A DNA stretch of 64,000 bases from Ophioderma brevispina. Taxonomy: Eukaryota > Echinodermata > Ophiuroidea > Amphilepidida > Ophiodermatidae. Made by a program: the position numbers and the translations under genes. The stretch lies in NCBI GenBank assembly GCA_023653785.1, contig JAMKCH010044239.1:54147-118146 (forward strand). The letters run 5' to 3'. Every line of letters starts with the position of its first letter. Within the stretch, counting starts at the first letter, position 1. Positions 36,370 to 49,309 of the stretch are shown here, piece after piece. A model generated the notes under the pieces. The model worked only from the letters and a program-made list of their open reading frames with translations. It did not search any database and was not told the DNA's origin.

Positions 36370-38230
36370 AAGGTGTGAGCACGGTACGGTACGGGTGTGA
36401 ACTTAGTGAACAGACATTATATTAGAAGATTTATCCAGCTGCCTTTTTTGGTTAGGCGAAGCTCAATAAAACGTACCAGTGAAAACGTAATAAAGCATAG
36501 TTGCATATCGTTTACGAAAAGGTTTGTATATGCATGATGTAAATATTTCTTATCATAAGTTACTTTTTTATCATATTTACAAATCCAGATATAATAGCAA
36601 TGCTTAAACTTTGTACAAATAGAAATTGACCATTTTTTTACCATTTTAGCCATTTTTTACCCAATAACTCCCCAAACCAATGGTCACAGACGGGACAAAC
36701 GTTTTTGGAATCCTGATGACAAGATGACTAATATTCCATATATTTCAACATAATGGAGCTTTTAAAAGGCTTAAGTATTCGGCGCGGGCGCAGGCGCAGG
36801 CAATACAATGCGGGATTCTCATGATTATATGGTAGGCCGTTTGCGTCTAAAAAAACATGTTTTTTTATGGGACCTTGCTGAAACCCAATCGCCATTCGGT
36901 CCAAATTGGCCAAAAAATGATTTAAAACAAAAAAAAAAAAGTTGCACACTTTTGGAAGGTATCCCGGAAGGTGTAGGACTGCAACTAGTAACAGCCGCGA
37001 TCTAACATCAACTTCCGGCTCTTACGCATATCTCGAACGGTCACATACAGGCTTGACTAAAGTCTAAGGCCTGGTCAGATATTTAAATCCAAATGACCGT
37101 TTTTGGAAATCACTGGTTTGGTAGCGGGGTTAATCCACTTACCTTGACGGATTTTGACGTCAATATTGTTTTTCTTAAATTCATGATACTACGAAGTCTT
37201 TTGAAGGAAGGTTTAAGAGCCGATTGTAATGTCATGAGACAGCGACTGCCAAAGAATGCACTGTGCGGTTCCCCAATTATCGTTTGGAAATCCCATGCCC
37301 AATTAGCAGATCTTTTCTCCCCCGGAAGGTTTTTGGATGGTTCCTGTGATTTCGGCTCCTTTGTTTTTTTCAATAGTTGATGACCATTAACTGGTACCAC
37401 ATCATTAGCCATTTTTCTGTCCAACTGGGGTCAAAATATGATTTTTTTTAAACAGAAAGTGGACACTTTTGAAGTTGCATGAAGGTTTTTGGATGGTTTC
37501 CCGATGGGTTGTAGCCTTATTTTCGTTCAATGGTTGAGGAGGATTACCGGGACCTCGATTCCACTATTTTGTTTTCAAATGGTCAAAATATGATTTTTAA
37601 GGAAAAGTGGACACTTTGGTGGTTTCCTTGAGGTTCCCAGTTTTCTCTCGGTTCCTTTGTCTATCATGTTTGTTGAACATGCCAGGAACACAAATCGTCA
37701 TTTTTTAATCTAAAATGGACAAAATAGATTTTTTTCCATGTGTTTTCGTCTCCTTTATGGTTTCAATGGTTGATGAGCATAGCCTGGATTACCATAAAGG
37801 TTAAGTATTTTTACTCAATGCCCAAGTTTCTGTAAAAAAAAACACAAATATACAACAATGCCTATCCCTATTCTCTTTGAGGTAAACGGCCGGAAGTTTA
37901 AAATCATCACTGACCTCTACATGGAGACGGGCTCACACGTAATTGAAATGGTTCACTCGTAATTGAATGCGAATCATACAAATTGTAGTACCCTTTGTGA
38001 ATATGTTCTTGTATTTCAAAGAAATAATCTTAAATATATTATCGAATATTAGTCAAACACAGTCACGTGCCCCTTGGCCCCCCCTGCCCCTGTCCCCTGT
38101 CCCCTGGGCCCCTGACCACCCGCCCTGGGTCCTCCATGCCCATTTTACCCCTTTCCTCGGTATCATGGAAGAGGAGGACCATAGCTATCCACTTGTATCA
38201 AAATCATAAGCATCGGGTGCTTTTACCGAA
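36370..38230 (+). repeat. Large repeat unit 1 with degenerate 150-bp array
   Basis: Matches 38630-40330 in the same order: GGTGTGAGCACGGTACGGTA, ATGCGGGATTCTCATGATTA, ACTAAAG-type phrases, the array, and a CCCC/CTGG-rich tail. The array (36900-37770) has about five imperfect units of 130-230 bp, each with GTGGACACTTT, a GGTTTCCC/GGATGGTT phrase, a CAATGGTTGATG phrase and a GTCAAAATATGATTTT phrase. No conserved ORF. Confidence 0.75.
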
Positions 38231-38324
38231 TTCCTAGGAGGGGGTGGTCAACCACCCCCCCCCCCCCCTTGGTAAACCGGGTTTAAAAAGGCTTGGTAAG
38301 ACGATGGTAAAGTGAATGAATTAC

Positions 38325-38630
38325 GACTCCTACATGACTGTTTATCTTTCCCTGAGATGGCCAGCGCACGTTTAGTTACTGCGAAGAGGCCCGAGGCTCT
38401 TGCCAACTGAGCTACCAGCAAGGGTTCGTAGAGGAGCGAAAATATCCATGCTGGACCGGGTCTCTGGAAATCTCTTGCTACCCGCATTTACTGTAAACGT
38501 GTTTACAAAAAGCCTGACGATCACTTATCCCATAGGAATAATGTGCGGCCTGGTCATTATTATGTAAAATTATTTTATGCATTTTAAATATTGTATTGCA
38601 TTGCCTATACCAAATTTATTGTGTTCAGGT
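38325..38630 (-). repeat. tRNA-derived SINE-like repeat (copy 2)
   Basis: Minus strand reads GCTGGTAGCTCAGTTGGCAA, a better A-box match than copy 1. It is preceded (plus strand) by a C/G homopolymer-rich stretch at 38240-38275. It joins directly to repeat unit 2, whereas copy 1 is separated from unit 1 by about 0.9 kb. Confidence 0.5.
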
Positions 38631-40330
38631 GTGAGCACCGGTACGGTACTGTGTGAACTTTAGTTGAAGGGACTTTATATTAGAGAGATTACCAGCTGCT
38701 TTTGGGTAGGTGAAGCATACAATTAAAAGCTAACCAGTGAAAAACGTAATAAAGCATAGTAGCATTTCGTTTAAGAGGAAAGGTTGTATATTGCATGAGT
38801 TGTAAATATTTCTTATCAAATTTTATCAGATTTTCAAATCCAGATAAACTAGCACTGCTTTACAAATTGTACAAATAGAAATTGCCCCTTTTTTTAACAT
38901 TTAGCCCATTTATACCCATAACTCCAAAACCCAATGGTCATAACGGTAAAAACATTTTTGGAATCCTTATGGACAAAACGGACTATATGCCTATATATTT
39001 CAACATGATGGAGCAGTTTAAAAGGCTACATGTATTCGGCGCGGGGCGCAGGCGCAGGGCATACAATGCGGGATTCTCATGATTATATGGTAGGCCGGTG
39101 CGTCTAAAAAACATGTTTTTAGGGGAAATTGCCTGAAACCCAAATCGGCCATTTGTCCAAATTGGCCAAAAATGATTTTTTTAAAAAAAAGTGGACACTT
39201 TGGAAGGTTTCCCCCCGGAAGGTGGTGGACATGCCAACATAGTAAACAGCTGCAGATCTACCATCAACTTCGGCTCTTACGTATATCGAAAGGTCACACA
39301 GGCTGACTAAAGCTAGGCCTGGGTCAAAATATTTAAATCCAAATGGACCGTTATGGAAATTGCAATGTTTGGCAGCGAGGTTAATCCACTACCCTCGACG
39401 GATTTTTGACGTCAATAATTTTTTCTTAAATTATTCTGATACTACATAAGATCTTATTGAGCGAAGGTTTGAGAGGAGATGTTGTAATGTCACTGAGACA
39501 GAGGACGGCCATTAATAAATGCAAGTAGAGCAGTTACACAAATTACCGTTTGGAAATCCCCATTGCCCAAATTGAGCATGTCGTGTCCTTCCCCCGGAAG
39601 GTTTTTGGATGGTTCCATGATTGATTTTCGGACTCCTTTGTGTTTCAATAGTGGATGACATTAACTGGTACCCCAAATTGCCATTCTGTCCAGAATTGGT
39701 CAAAAATAATGATTTAAACAAAGTGACACTGTTGAAGTTTGGCAGGAAGGTTTGATGGTTTCCCGATGTTTTAGCCTGCTTTGCGTTCCAATGGTGATGA
39801 GGCTTACCTGGACCTCGATGCAAACTATTTTGTTCAAATGGTAAAATAATGATTTTAAGGAAAAGTGGACACTTGGATGGTCCTGGAGGGGTTCCCAGTT
39901 TTCTCGGTTCCTTTGTCTATCAATGGTTGTTGAACATTGCATGGACCACAAAATCGGTCATTTTTTAAATCTAAAATGGACAACATAATGATTTTTTTCC
40001 ATGTGTTTTTCGGCTCTTATGTTTCAATGGTTGATGGAGATTGCCTGATGACCATAAGGTTAAGTATTTTACTAATACTGCCCAAGTTTCTGTAAAAAAC
40101 ACAAAATTATACAACAGATAGCCAAACCCCCTATTCTCTTTGAGTAAACGCCGGAAGTTTAAAATCATCACTGACTACTACATGGATAGCGTGGCTCGCA
40201 CGTAATTGAATGGTCATCGTAATTGAATGCGAAGTCAATACAAATTGTAGTACCGTTGTGAATATTCTTGATATTTGAAAGAAAAATCTTAATATTTATC
40301 GAATATATGCAAAACAGTCACGTGCCCCTT
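38630..40330 (+). repeat. Large repeat unit 2
   Basis: Direct diverged copy of 36370-38080. The array of 150-bp units occupies about 39150-40030. Single-base indels are frequent in both copies. Confidence 0.75.
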
Positions 40331-40735
40331 GGCACACTGCCCCTGGCCCCTGTCCCCGGGGCCCCAGGACCACCGCCTGGGTCCTCCTGCCCACTTACCC
40401 TTTCATCGGTCCACTTGCCACATTTCCTACGGTCCCCTGGCTCTTGGGACCCCTGTCCCCTGCCCCTGGCCCTGCCCCTTGGGACCCTTCCCCGCCCATT
40501 TCCCAGCATCCACTACCATTCCCTGCCCTCCCTCCCTCCCTTCCTTCCTTCCTTCCCCCTTCATTCCTTCCCATTACTTTCATTCCCTTTCGTCATAATA
40601 ATAAAGGGAAGGTGGGATTATTCCTTCCTTCCTTCATTATTCTTTCCTTCATTCATTCATCATTCATTCTTCATTCATTCATGCATTCATTTATTTCTAT
40701 ATTTAAAACAATGACGCATTATCTTATGTTATAAC
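40330..40735 (+). repeat. CCCTGG-rich tract passing into TTCC and ATTC microsatellites
   Basis: Starts with repeated CCCCTGGCCC-like phrases, then TTCCTTCC runs (about 40525-40640) and ATTCATTC runs (about 40640-40690). The proline-rich ORF over it is a by-product of composition. Confidence 0.85.
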
Positions 40736-40739
40736 AGTT

Positions 40740-42054
40740 CTGCTTTTCATTTATGCATTTATTATTTATATTTCACACTGTTTCCTTATTTTGTCATGAT
40801 GATATGTTTGAAATAAACAAAATTCCTTGTGGAAAAAACCTTTATTTTCCTTATTTTGCGTAAATTTCAAATTTAACGTTCAAGTGCCATTGAAAGTAGT
40901 TTTCATGATGAGGGACACAAATGTTCTTCAACTTTTGACATCAAAACCCGCTATCAATGTATAGCGGTCAGTGAAAACCGGACTGATAACGTTAGTCTCT
41001 AAGGCAGTACCAATTTAGATTAATATCTTTTGCAGTCTGTGACTAGACTACATACACCGTGGGAAATACTGTCGGCAATAGCTCCAGCACCGCACTCACC
41101 CACCGGATCAAAGTGAGAACCGCGCCGAAGACATGAAGCCTTTTATGGTAGGCCGCTAATGTTTTTTTGTTATTAGGGATGGAACGCCATAGGTGCTTTA
41201 GTCTTTATTGGTGTTTTCCTTGTATACCCCCCTGTGGATGCCCTCCCACCCCGGGGCTTTTCCTTATGGGTGCGGGTGTCTCGAGATCCCCGTAGAAGGT
41301 CTGGGGTAGTTTGAATCATTTCGTCGTGTGGAATCACCCAAAACTTGGGCCCTACCACTTAGTTTGGATTTTTTAACGAGTCTCTCTCTATCAACTAAAA
41401 AGTGTTGGGGGACGGTCTAAATTAAATGTGTTTTTGACCCCCTCCTTCCCTCGAACCAAAAGTGGGTCAATTCGGGTCTTTTTTCATTAAAGGCTCTGGC
41501 ATTTTTCGGTTTGTTTGGCCCAGATACCCTACTTTTGGTTCGGGAATGTGGGGACCTCTCCTACTCACTCTCGACCCCCTTTCTTAGTGGTGCTCCAGGT
41601 TCCGTGAGGGGGGGGGGGAGATTCGCTGGAAATTGGGAGAGTTTCTCTTTTCATCAGTTGTTTCCTTTTTTAAAAGGCTTCCGTGCTAGTCTGATTTGAC
41701 GCTACTGATGTTTCCTTTTCCCTCTTTTGTCTGTTACGGTGGGCTCTCATAGCCATGATAGAAATTACTTCCAAATGTAGATAGTCGCAAAATACACAAA
41801 ACAGTACAAACACTCTGCACCATAATAATTGCAACATTTGCATTTTTCATTTTATTTTTTGCAACGCTGTGGGGGGAGGCACATCCCGAATCCCGATCCC
41901 CCCAACACACTCCTAACACCACAATCCCATTCTAAGATGGTTGTTACATCCGAATAATAGGTAGCAAAATACCCAAATGCAAATGGTTTACTCCAAATAG
42001 CAAAATTCGGGTTTCAATTTAATTTCCCCAACATCAGTGACCACCCCCAACATC
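40740..42054. other. Non-coding, no recognised feature
   Basis: Short unrelated ORFs only. Several homopolymers (G run at 41608). Confidence 0.4.
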
Positions 42055-42059
42055 TCAGG

Positions 42060-42330
42060 GCCGTACGCAGGATTTATTTTTTCTTGGGGGGGGGTGCGGC
42101 ACTTCGAAAAGTTTACTTTTTTCGAAAAGAGTGGACTTATTTGCTAAAAGTGGACCTAACCCCCCCTAAATGTCCTTCTTGGGACTTTGTTGAACAGTTC
42201 AACACCCAAAAGCGGACTTTCTTGTCAAATTGTTCTAAATTTTGGACCTTTTTTATCGAAAAATTCAGCAAAAAGTGGACTTTTGGCCCCTTTGTGGAAT
42301 TTGGGGGTCTGACGCGCACCCCCCCCGCGT
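42060..42330 (+). mobile_element. MITE fragment with CAGGGCCGTACGCAGG start
   Basis: The left end CAGGGCCGTACGCAGG and the following G run match the style of the hAT-type MITEs at 17804 and 30563. The inverted right end is not found, so the element is truncated or extends into the neighbouring repeats. Confidence 0.4.
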
Positions 42331-42349
42331 AAATGCATCTATTTTGACT

Positions 42350-43760
42350 CATTTTGAAGCAAAAATGTTGAAATCGGTCAAGCAATGCTCATCAACCATT
42401 GAAAACACAGCAGGCCAAAACAAACCGGGAACCAATCCAAAAAACCTTCTAAGAAACCTCCCGAAGTGTCCACTTTTGTTAACAAATCATTATTTTGACC
42501 ATTCTGACAGAAACGTCAAGATATTGAAGGTTCCCGCAAATGTCACAACACCCTGATAATAAATGATCCTAATCGGGGGATGTTTGTGTGTTGGTTTGTG
42601 CTTGCCTGTCTTTTGTTTATTGTTATGTTTTTGGTATATATTGTCATGGACCCTTACTTTGGCTCAGGGCATGATCGCCTCAGGCCTGGTTGTCCTTTTG
42701 ATCATATCCTCAATATCATTGTTGTGCATTGTATTTTGTATGTTATGATATTGAAATACATTTGATTGATAAAAAAGGAACCGAGACACCTGGGAACCAC
42801 CAGAAACCATCTGGACCCTTCCAAATGCCCACTTTTCTTTAAAAATCATTATTTTGACCATTTTGAAGGCAAAAAGTTGAATTAGGCAAAGCTCATCAAC
42901 CTTGGAAACACAAAGCAGGCCAAAAACAAACCGGGAACCATCCAAACCCTTGCGGGATACTTGTCCACTTTTGTTAAAAAATCATTGACTATTCTGGACA
43001 GGAAATGGCCAATTGGGTTCCAGGTAATAGTCATCAACCATTGAAACACAAAGGAGCCAAAACAAACACATGGAACCATCAAAACTTGAGGTGGTGGGTG
43101 GTGGTGGGGGTTAAGAAACGATCTGCCTCCATTAGGGCATTGGGGATTTTTAAACGGTAATTTAGGTAACTCCTACGTGCATTTATTATGGCCAGTCTTG
43201 TCTCAGTCACTTACAAAATCGGCTCTTAAACTTCCTTCAAACGAGCTTAGTTAATATCATGATAATTTCAAGAAAAAATTAGTGACGTCAAAATCCGTCG
43301 AGGTAGTGAAAACCCGCCTGCCAAAAAACGCGTATTTACATTTAAATATTCTTGACCAGGCTAGCCTTTAGTCAAGCCCGTGGTGACCGTTCGATAGACG
43401 TAAGAAGAGCCCTCCTTCGGTCGTCTTTGGATAAGAATAGGCCACCCGGGTGACGCCGGAAGTTGATGAAGACTGGGTGTCGTACTAGGTTTGCATGCCA
43501 TACCCCCCCGATCTTCCGGGAACCTTCCAAAGTGCCCACTTTTGTTGTTTAAACTCATTATTTGACAATTTGGACAGAAATGGCCGATTTGGGCACAGGC
43601 AACGCCCCATAAAAAACATGGTTTTTAGACGCAACGGCCTACCATATAATCCTGAGAATCCCGCCTTTGTATGCCCGCGCCCGCGCCGCCGCGCCCGCCC
43701 CGAATTACATTTAAGCCTTTTTAAAAACCAGTGGTAACTCATTTTGCTAAATATGGAGGT
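42350..43760 (-). repeat. Inverted copy of the large repeat with 150-bp array
   Basis: Reverse complement of the 36770-37770 and 39020-40030 arrays. Markers include CATCAACCATTGAAA at 42390, 42895 and 43035, GGCCTACCATATAATC at 43637, and TTGACTAAAG in inverted form at about 43370. Array units carry CCAAAGTGCCCAC and AATCATTATTTTGACC phrases. Together with the direct copies it makes a large imperfect inverted repeat around about 41 kb. Confidence 0.7.
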
Positions 43761-44039
43761 TAAAGAACACATCAGTGATTTGCAAATCAGCCAAAATCGA
43801 AAAAATCATCACAAATCAGATATTTTTGCATGTCGGTAACAAGTACAAGGTAGCCTAAACATGCCGGCAAATGATAAGACCAGAAAGCAACCATAAGGAC
43901 AGAACGGATGTTTGAGTCATTATTGTCCGAACGGGACCAATTACTACAAAACACGTAATTGAATGGAGAATCGTAACGTGGAACACTGCCGTTTTCTTCC
44001 TTTTCTGTCAATTCTACCGCTGGAAAAGGTAACTTATGG

Positions 44040-47000
44040 AGAATTCTACAGACTTACCTTCACTTTGAGGCTCTATTCCTGCAAATTTCAAGATTTTCAA
44101 ATCACTGATAGTTAGTCTTGAAGGTTACATTTATTGTGCTTAGTCTTCAGTATAAAAACAAATACCTGAAAACCTGGATTTTAAACATTTTAGTTTCGTG
44201 CTTCCGCTTTCAACAAGAGAAACCGCAAACTCCATTACCTTATTCGTTAAATGCACAATTGAAAAAAAAAAGTAAAAACAGGGTTTATACTTCAAACGTG
44301 TTTTTCTGTCTTTTTTACCTACAAACGAATTACGTATTCGTGTTTTGTTATACAGTGTGTCCACATGATACTTGTTTCTTTAGGGTAATTGAAGATAGCA
44401 CTGTAGCTATTAAAACGTCCCTGAAAAAGCTGATGATAGAGTCAATAGTTTTTAAGATATGACACCATAATAAGGTCATCCGCAGGACCCATTGTACAAA
44501 AAAATGAGGAGCGCTGGGTAAACCACAAGACTGGCATTGAAGAACAGAATGTCAAATACATTATTGAATTGCAAATCACATTTATTTGCCCAAATTTCTT
44601 GCAGAAAAACTTATTACTGGTCACATAAACTGCATGGATAATTATTATTTAACTGATAATGGATAAATAAAAAACATTAATTTATGGTGATAAAAATTGT
44701 TTCAAGACGATATAGACTAGGGGACCAAGTCAGACAAACTCCACATTACATACCATGATAAATTTGTTCCTCAAAAATGATGTTGTATCGGCAACTTCAT
44801 ATTGAAAGTAAAACCTATGTTTTTCGACCCCACCCCCAACTCCATAACAATATCAGTGTATTCATTCTGCCATTAAAATTTGGTTTAAGATAACTCTTTG
44901 TGTGGGCGGTCCCACCACAAATGATGATAATGATTAGCTCTAATCCAATGGTGTCTAATTAGACAATATGAAGAGTTTGTTGATCATTAATTTAATTCCA
45001 TCTTTTAAGTGTGTTAAAATGCATGTTTATAGCGGTTATTACAATGGAAACCAACTTAATTATGTTAATATCTATTGCAGTACTGTCTTAAAAAAAGGAA
45101 AATGGTGGTTGGACTTAGAGATTCATTTCTTAGTGGTTCTGGGCGCAAAACGTATGTTTGTAGTTGAGTAGCGCCTCAATTGGTTAAATGGGTCCTGAAG
45201 GGTACTTGATTTCTGGAGTTCATGATCTTAAAAAATATGGACTTACCTTTATGAACTTTCAGGGACATTAGCTAACAGTCTCACCTTCACTTACAACAAA
45301 GAATAAGTAGTCAAGTGCTTTTGTTGAAAACTTATTGGACCCTGTCACCAAGTGTTGCCGTTTGGGGGGGACACATGGTACTATAGTAGATTCAACCCAT
45401 CGTTGTCACTTAGTATAACTTTTCCGAAGTATGGGCATGAATGAGGGGCATGGGCGTGGTGGTGGAAAATTAACATGCCACGCTAATCTATTGATACATG
45501 TGGTCCGGATAGCAGAGAAAAATCAATTCTTGCCTTTATCAAAAACATTCCAGGAAACGTAGGCACATTTAACATTAACTCTCAAAAACATTTGTGACTA
45601 ATCGTATTTGCTTCAGTGGTTTCAAGGTAAAGGTGAGTTGAATTTTACTGACTTTTGAGCACCCGTATTTCGAATACGAAGGGAAAACACAAAAAGTTCT
45701 TGCAGTATGTTAAAATGTCAAATCAAAGGCCAGATTATAGTTCTTTCATTAAAAATGACTCAGGTCACATTTCTTTTTTGTCTCCTCTCCAACTAATCGA
45801 CGCGGCCCAAACTTTTCCTCTGGTGACACGATGGGTTGAATTCTACTATACAACAAGTTCTAAAATACAAGCAATAAAAAACCTAAACGGGATGTTAAAC
45901 TAATCACGATGAACTGTAAAGATCCATATGTGCTTTCCGATGTTATCAAAAAAGGCAAAACGGACAATAGGAAAAATCCATTATTTAACAATTTGTTTTA
46001 TTCCCCATTTTTCAACTGAGGAAAACAAAAATAATTAATTTTCTTCTGACATACACAAGCAATGAACACGTACATTTTAACAAAGGATCATCTCTCATAC
46101 CTTTATGTTCAACAAGTGAACTTGAAGATTTGTTTGTCTACTACACTTTCAACAAGAAAAAAAATAATCTTTGTTATTTTGTCATTGATTAAAAGAAATA
46201 CAAAACATGTAAATTAAAATGTTAAAAGACTGATTTTTAAACATTGTTCTTTTCCTTGATTATTTCAAAACCGAGAAAAATGGAAAACTATTTAGTGTTT
46301 TGTAATCATTAATTAGAATTGACCAAAACAAACATTGAAAAAAAAAAATAATAAATTATTGTGAATTACACATATATGGGACTATCATTTTTGCCAACAA
46401 TAAAACGAAGGAAAACGCTGTTCATTGTTATGTTTGTTAGTTTGTTTCCAAGGAATCATAAAATTAAAATCCATAAATGGTAAATTTATTGCTGTTTTCA
46501 CTTCATATTTCAACAAAAAAACACGACAGAGAGTTTAAAAATTGTATTTTCCTCATGGGACTCTGCTTTACCTTGAAGAGCACTTGATAATCAAATTTGA
46601 ATACTTGAATACCCTGTTTTTTCGTTTATACGTCGGTACCGCAGAAGTCAGACAGACGGGACGCTATAGAAAAAAATGTACAATGAAAAAAAAAACACGA
46701 TGTCCGCTTGCACCATAATTTCTTATTTGTAATTTCTGCTCGCTTAGCGACAGAACATACTAAAATCACACAAATTCATCCAGTAGATCGAATCTTACTC
46801 TTTTAATTGGCGTGTTAAATGGGACATTGATTTCAATTGCAAAAAAGTGTGTTATTTTTCATGTAAAAACCCGAAACATCATCATTTGCCCCCTTTTAAA
46901 ACTACCAAGCCTTGGTGGATCACAGTTTGCATCGTTTACCAATTTCCCAAGGAATATCTTGGATCTTAGATATATGAATTGGAAACCTTACATATCAATC

Positions 47001-47640
47001 ATCTAATTTTGCAAGGCTAACGCATTTTAAGGTTTGAATTCGTTCGGCAACACCTGTCCTGTATATTTATGATCCATTAAAACCTAAAAATTCTCTATTT
47101 GGCTCATGTCAGACCATTTTGGAATCCCCCAAGAAAGGGCCTCATCAGCTCCATTGAAAAAGTTCAGAGACGCGCTAAAACCAACCAATCATTCCTGATA
47201 AGGTTCTGCCCCATAGAGGATCGTCCTAAAAAGCTCAATCCTCCTCAGCTTGATAATCCGCCAGCGCCGGAATTTAAAGATAATATCCTTCGTTTTAAAG
47301 GTCTCAAAGTAATGACGTTTCATCAGGTTCGATGACAAAATTAATTTCGTAACTTGAGCATCACATTTGAGATCCCCAAACTCTCCCAACGTATAATTCA
47401 AATTAATGCCGGTTCTCACCATCTTCGCGGCAGACTATTGTTCCCACCGTATTTACCATTCATTGAAATGCCTCCCTGCCATATCAGAAATCTTCATACA
47501 TTTCCCAGTCCCCAGTTTCAAATCTAAATCATGATAATAATGCGAACATTTAATAAAGCGGCACACATCCGCTCTAAAGCTGCTCATGGCGCATGGGAGC
47601 TCAACAAAGCAAAGCAGGATGGAGACAAGTTCTGTTCATA
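44040..47640. other. Non-coding; start of segmental duplication copy B
   Basis: About 44420-45372 matches 9050-10330 in direct orientation. 45400-47640 is not seen elsewhere in the window. The ORFs there (45655-45903, 46812-47006, 47099-47335) lack recognisable domains. Confidence 0.5.
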
Positions 47641-47920
47641 TCAGTACAAAAGAACAATTCAAAATACAATTTCAAACAATTAAACATGATCATAATCATA
47701 AGCAATTTTCATAAGATGGGTTTTGAGCACAGCCTTGAATGACTCAATGGATGAACATGCACAGATGTGATTGGGGAGTGAATTCCAAAGGCGAGGAGCA
47801 GCCACACTGAATGATCTATCACCCCATGACCTATATGACTTTGGCTCGACCAAAAGGTTTTTTCTCAGCTGAGCGCAAACCAGAGCAGGATGGGTTGTAG
47901 GGCATGACAAGTTCATTATG
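47640..47920 (-). pseudogene. LINE RT C-terminal fragment (CR1/L2-like)
   Basis: Minus-strand frame contains YRSWGDRSFSVAAPRLWNSL, IESFKAVLKTHLM and AYDYDH. The WGDRSFSVAAPRLWNSLP phrase is characteristic of the C-terminus of CR1/L2-type LINE reverse transcriptases. The 3' side ends in A-rich sequence near 47650. It is a 5'-truncated insertion next to the copy-B NXPE exon and has no counterpart in copy A. Confidence 0.85.
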
Positions 47921-48230
47921 AAGGTGCTTCACCATGTATGGCACGATATGTGAGGAGGAGAAGTTTGTATTGAATTCTAAGGTGAACAGGCAGCCAGTGT
48001 AGATCATATAAGATAGGAGTTATATGGTCTTTTTTTTACCTAATCGCATCGTTTATATGTTAGTTTATATCATCTTTCAGAATGCAAGTATTAAAAATGA
48101 TCTCAATATGACATCAAAATGGAATCCCTGTCAAAAAAGAAAGCGTCTTGCTCCGTAAGTTTACGCCACTATTTATTTGACACAGATTGAGGGAGATTGA
48201 GGGGGTGAGCCGAATTTAAAATATACGGTA

Positions 48231-49022
48231 TTAGCACACATACGTTAAAAACATCATTAATTCTTGTTGTATAACAGCAGAAGGCATGTGTACATGCTTC
48301 GTACTAGGGTAAGCTACATTCATATCCCACACGTCCAAAAACCAAACTCCACTACCATTAAATATTTCTTTCATTAAAAAACCTATTTGCTGTAGTAAAT
48401 AATCACTGCCATAAATACGCTTAACTAATTCGCCATGTTCACGTACATGAGGTCCTTTCAATACGATAGGGACACTCGGACACCGGCATCTTCATCGATT
48501 GGTACACCTTCTTCAGTTTGACGAGTCTCTGTATATACTATCACCGTCCACTGTGCAAAATGGCCCACGGACTGAGAACAACAATGAGATTGGAACATTG
48601 AATATAGGAATTGAATTACAAATATCAACTTCGTATTGAATAAGTTAATGTGCTTCGGTTAACGTAATGGGTGGGGGGGTGGAATTTTTAAAAGTAACAG
48701 TTAAGTTCAGTTGTTTGTTTATGAACGAATAAAAAGAAATACTCTTTTTTTTCTCTGTTGAAACATTGCTTATGTTTTGCGAGGCTGTGGATTTGCTCGG
48801 CCCAATGTATAGTTTGTCGAATCGCCCAGTAATATAAGATGTTTATCACGAGACAACTTTGTAGTAACTTGGTCTCGTGTTGTCCCCCTGTGGTTGCGGA
48901 TATGATGACGTCAGTACCCGTTCATCCAGTAACCACTATTATCCTCTGTTGGTGGCTGAGTGGGAACACTCAAGAACATTCTGGTAGTTTCGAGATGTTA
49001 TCCTCTTCCTTGCTATTGTTAT
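48231..49022 (-). pseudogene. NXPE terminal PC-esterase exon, copy B, frameshifted
   Basis: Paralogue of 12548-13340, with the same acceptor (TTTCTTTAAAG) and the same stop position. The last 76 codons are open and end VIQQELMMFLTYVC, showing the correct tail that copy A has lost. Further upstream the exon suffers many one- and two-base indels, for example around 48480-48560 and 48660-48760, breaking the frame. LGDS-coding sequence is still present at about 48818-48830. It is either a decaying duplicate or a real exon with consensus indel errors. The catalytic DVWDMN and VHMPSA motifs remain. Confidence 0.8.
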
Positions 49023-49309
49023 CTTTAAAGAAAAAAACAAACACACAAAAGACGGATATGCCTAGTATTAGGTAGAAGCCTTTTAAAGTATGCAATGTAT
49101 GTTTACCACTTTTCATCACCACGTCAACTTTGAAGGCAGAATTAATGGATCGCCAATCAATTTAAAACGAGCATTTACATAGTTATACTATAAGCTCTTA
49201 TATACACGTATTAAAGTGAATACACATTGTATTAGTATTGAAGATAATCAATATCGAACGCGTTTGTTGAAGACAGAGTCACAAGAGAGCTATCAACCGG
49301 CTGTCCATC

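Noticed and set aside
40268..40714. 148-codon proline-rich ORF and overlapping ORFs on both strands
   Set aside because: Lies over CCCTGG-rich and TTCC/ATTC simple repeats. Open in several frames because of composition.
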